A stretch of 64,000 nucleotides of DNA from contig NZ_CP075076.1 in NCBI RefSeq assembly GCF_023035295.1, forward strand, positions 806,001 to 870,000, read 5' to 3'. The notes under the pieces were generated by a model, which was given only the letters and a program-made list of their open reading frames with translations, had not been told where the DNA came from and did no database searches. Positions within the stretch are counted from its first letter, which is position 1. Each line of letters begins with the position of its first letter. Source of the DNA: Borrelia coriaceae (GTDB lineage: Bacteria; Spirochaetota; Spirochaetia; Borreliales; Borreliaceae). Both the position numbers and the translations under genes were made by a program. Below are positions 61,716 to 64,000 of the stretch, one piece after another.

Positions 61716-62884
61716 TATAAAATTTTTAAAATTTCAGTTGCTGTTTCTTTTTTAGACATTTCAGGAAGTTCTTTAACACTATTTTTGTTTATTATATAAA
61801 TTTTGTTTAAGTTTGAGCCAAAGTATTTTAGGTCATTTGCAATAATGTAGTCTAGATTTTTTGTCTCCAATTTTTTTTTAGCTTGTTCTATTAGGATCGC
61901 ATTTTTTTGAGCACAAAATCCAATAACGACTTGGTTTTTATTTTTATTTTGGCCTATATGTTTCATTATGTCTGGATTTTTGATGAATTTAATAAGGAGG
62001 TTTTGTATATTATTTTTGTTGATTTTAGTCTTGTAAGTTTTGGCGGGCCTAAAGTCTGCAACAGCGGCAGTGCCAATTATTATATCGAATTTTTCGTATA
62101 TGTTTATTGTTTCTTTATACATCTCTAATGCTGTTTTTATTTTAATAACGTTTATTCCATAAGGTATTTTTTCATTGCTGGGGCCTGTAATTATTGTTAC
62201 GTCTGCTCCAAGGTTTTGTGCTTCAATGCCTAAATTGAAACCCATTTGTCCTGTTGATTTATTGGAGAAGTAACGAACTGGATCTAATGCTTCTTCAGTA
62301 CGGGAAGCGGTTATTAGTATTTTTTTATTTTTTAAAGGTAATTTTGGCTCTAATGATTTTAATATTATGTTTAAAATATTGTTTTCATTTTTAAGACGTC
62401 CAATAGCATGTAAAGAACATGCTAAAAATCCTTCATCAGGTTCAATGAATTTATAATTATATTTTTTTAATTTTCTGATATTTTCTTTTAGGATAGGGTT
62501 TTGGTACATTATATTGTTCATTGCTATTGCAAAATAAGTTGGAACGGTACTTGCAGATATAACTGTAGTTAGAGTATCATCAGCAATGCCTGATGCAATT
62601 TTAGAAATGATATTGTATGTTGCTGGAATAATTAATATTAAATTTGCCCATCTTGCTAAATTTATGTGTTTTACTTCTTCATGGGTTGTATCCCACATGT
62701 TTGTGATCACTTTGTTCTTAGAGATAATCTCTAAGGTTAAGGGAGTAATAAATTTAGTTGCATTTTCTGTCATTATAACTTTTATATTGTATCCCATCTT
62801 TATTAAACTTGAGATGATATAGGCTGACTTATAGGCTGCAATTCCTCCGCATACCCCGATCAATATATTTTTGTGTTTTTTCAT
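61709..62884 (-). CDS. coaBC: Bifunctional phosphopantothenoylcysteine synthetase/decarboxylase
   Basis: A 391-residue Dfp protein. The CoaC half (1-185) has GVCGGIAAYKSA and the catalytic-His stretch VKHINLARWA, and ACSLHAIGRL. The CoaB half has ITASRTEEALDPVRYFSNKS. It makes 4'-phosphopantetheine from phosphopantothenate, cysteine and CTP. ATG 62884 is preferred; the frame also opens with a TTG at 62899. Neither has a visible ribosome site. It is divergent from the panF pair. Confidence 0.93.
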   Translation of the reverse strand: MKKHKNILIGVCGGIAAYKSAYIISSLIKMGYNIKVIMTENATKFITPLTLEIISKNKVITNMWDTTHEEVKHINLARWANLILIIPATYNIISKIASGIADDTLTTVISASTVPTYFAIAMNNIMYQNPILKENIRKLKKYNYKFIEPDEGFLACSLHAIGRLKNENNILNIILKSLEPKLPLKNKKILITASRTEEALDPVRYFSNKSTGQMGFNLGIEAQNLGADVTIITGPSNEKIPYGINVIKIKTALEMYKETINIYEKFDIIIGTAAVADFRPAKTYKTKINKNNIQNLLIKFIKNPDIMKHIGQNKNKNQVVIGFCAQKNAILIEQAKKKLETKNLDYIIANDLKYFGSNLNKIYIINKNSVKELPEMSKKETATEILKILYQ

Positions 62885-62939
62885 ATTTATTTTATACAAT
62901 TATATAATATTGTATAAAATATTTTAAAAGGATTTTTAA

Positions 62940-63134
62940 TTGAGAAATAAGATTTTTTTTGCAAGTATAATGTATTTATTTCTTTTTATTTGGTGGCTTT
63001 TTTCAGTTTATTTATCTTATTTTTCTATTTTCATATTTAATATTCCTCTTTGGTTTTTTTCAGCGTGTATTTTTTTTCCTATTTTTAGTTTTTTATTGGT
63101 TTTTATTTTTGTAATCTTTTTTAAGAGTGACTAA
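62940..63134 (+). CDS. Small two-helix membrane protein next to panF
   Basis: A 64-residue membrane protein with two helices (about 6-27 and 33-60) and the WWLFSVYLSYF signature of the YhdT/DUF997 family that commonly precedes panF. It starts at TTG 62940 with AAAGGA 7 bases upstream, and overlaps the panF start by 8 bases. It is probably a subunit or partner of the pantothenate symporter. Assigned by context and topology. Confidence 0.65.
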   Translation: MRNKIFFASIMYLFLFIWWLFSVYLSYFSIFIFNIPLWFFSACIFFPIFSFLLVFIFVIFFKSD

Positions 63135-64000
63135 AGGATTTTTTTTATTTTTTGTCTTTTTGATTTTGTATTGTGCTTTTGGAGTCTTTTCTAGAAGGAA
63201 AAAAGAAGGTACATTATTTTTACGTAATTATTTTCTTGCAAATAATGGTTTGAATTTTTTGGTGATGGCATTGGTTGTTGCTTCTAGCTATGTTAGTGCT
63301 AGTAGTTTTATTTCAGGTCCTTCGGCTGTTTATAGATATGGATTATCTTTTATATTTTTGGCAGTTATTCAAATTCCTACAAGTTTAATTTCATTTGTCA
63401 TTATTGGTGAAAAATTGAACTTAGAAGCTAAAAAAATCAATGCAATCAATGTTATTGATTATATTGGATATAGATATCTGAGTCGTTCTTTAGTTTTAGT
63501 TAGTAGTGTTATATTAATTTTTTTCTCTTTATTTTTAATTTCAGCTCAACTTATGGGGGGTGCTAAGCTTTTAGAGGTTTTTTTTCAAATTGATTATACA
63601 GATGCTCTTATTTTTTTCTCTTTATTTATTTTTTTATATGTGTGTTTGGGGGGATTTAAGATGATAGCATATATGGATTTAGTACAAGGAATTTTGATGC
63701 TCATATCATCTATATTGTTATTTTTAAGATTAGTTGATTTGGGAGATGGAATTAGTAATCTTTTTAAAATGGCTCAGCTGAATCTTAAAGATGATTTATT
63801 TTTGCCATCAAACTTGGATTTGAAAATTGAATATATAATTTCTTTTTGGATATTAATAGGAATTGGAATATTGGGACTTCCACAATTTGTTAATAATTTT
63901 ATAGCATTTAAAGATATAAAAGCTATTAGATTGTCTCTTCCCGTTGTTACTTTTGTAATAGGATTTTTAGTTGTTATTATGCATTTTATAGGGTTTTTAT
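63127..64000 (+). CDS. panF: Sodium:pantothenate symporter PanF, partial
   Basis: The frame starts at GTG 63127 (VTKGFFLFFVFLILY) and stays open to the window end, about 291 codons. It is a sodium:solute symporter with membrane helices throughout. Family motifs are SSYVSASSFISGPSAVYRYG, and GGFKMIAYMDLVQGILML, as in PanF (GGF..VA..D.VQG). Full PanF is near 480 residues, so about two fifths is missing. It would import pantothenate for the CoA pathway enzyme encoded divergently (coaBC). Confidence 0.9.
   Translation, partial: MTKGFFLFFVFLILYCAFGVFSRRKKEGTLFLRNYFLANNGLNFLVMALVVASSYVSASSFISGPSAVYRYGLSFIFLAVIQIPTSLISFVIIGEKLNLEAKKINAINVIDYIGYRYLSRSLVLVSSVILIFFSLFLISAQLMGGAKLLEVFFQIDYTDALIFFSLFIFLYVCLGGFKMIAYMDLVQGILMLISSILLFLRLVDLGDGISNLFKMAQLNLKDDLFLPSNLDLKIEYIISFWILIGIGILGLPQFVNNFIAFKDIKAIRLSLPVVTFVIGFLVVIMHFIGFL

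Overview
The window is a strongly AT-rich, gene-dense piece of the linear chromosome of a Borrelia (Borreliella/Borrelia) spirochaete. Three things support this: the protein sequences (Rrp2/Hk2, RpoS, SpoVG, spirochaete-type BamA/TamB, IF2, PNPase), the low-GC codon use with many GTG and TTG starts, and a gene order that matches from memory the B. burgdorferi B31 segment from about BB0756 to BB0814. I lean to the relapsing-fever lineage, because two genes (an HtrA-like lipoprotein at 29930-31567 and a lone STAS protein at 41489-41998) do not fit into the B31 numbering I remember. That is recall, not a search.

Layout. 1-5.1 kb: FAD oxidoreductase (-), ClpP2 and a lipoprotein (+), tRNA-Leu, a PopT-type DUF368 membrane protein and MazG-like enzyme (-), LysM/M23 murein hydrolase (+). 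5.2-10.4 kb (-): Rrp2, Hk2, a DNA polymerase III delta-prime-like protein, CvpA and MurG. 10.5-18 kb (-): pdxK, tsaD, a divergent polysaccharide deacetylase, rpoS, then the flagellar rod genes (flgJ-like, a K/N-rich exported protein, flgA-like, flgG, flgF). The Rrp2 activator and its target sigma factor gene rpoS therefore lie within 9 kb. 18.2-32.7 kb (+): DUF2147 protein, apt, rplU-prp-rpmA-obg, nadD, LCP-like protein, rsfS, spoVG, tRNA-Gln, rplY, pth, tilS, ftsH, a helical exported protein, the HtrA-like lipoprotein, thymidine kinase. 32.7-34 kb (-): exported protein and tmk. 34-41.5 kb (+): tamB-bamA-skp. 41.5-42 kb (-): STAS protein. 42-61.7 kb (+): mutS, comF, rimP-nusA-infB-rbfA-truB, rpsO-pnp, propeller lipoprotein, two LptF/LptG permeases, tgt, murJ, HEAT-repeat protein. 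61.7-64 kb: coaBC (-), then a small membrane protein and panF (+, cut by the window end).

How they work together. The window combines (i) transcription control of the tick/host regulon (Hk2-Rrp2, RpoS), (ii) envelope assembly in an organism that lacks LPS (BamA, TamB, Skp, LptF/G, MurG, MurJ, PopT, M23), (iii) translation and RNA factors, and (iv) vitamin and nucleotide salvage (PanF/CoaBC, PdxK, NadD, Apt, thymidine kinase/Tmk), as expected of an auxotrophic parasite. No insertion sequence, CRISPR array, prophage or attachment site was seen. No gap between genes exceeds 300 bases. The most interesting non-coding signals are the structures upstream of rpoS, a 22-bp perfect palindrome between flgF and the DUF2147 gene, an apparent attenuator in front of rimP-nusA-infB, and a hairpin leader on rpsO.
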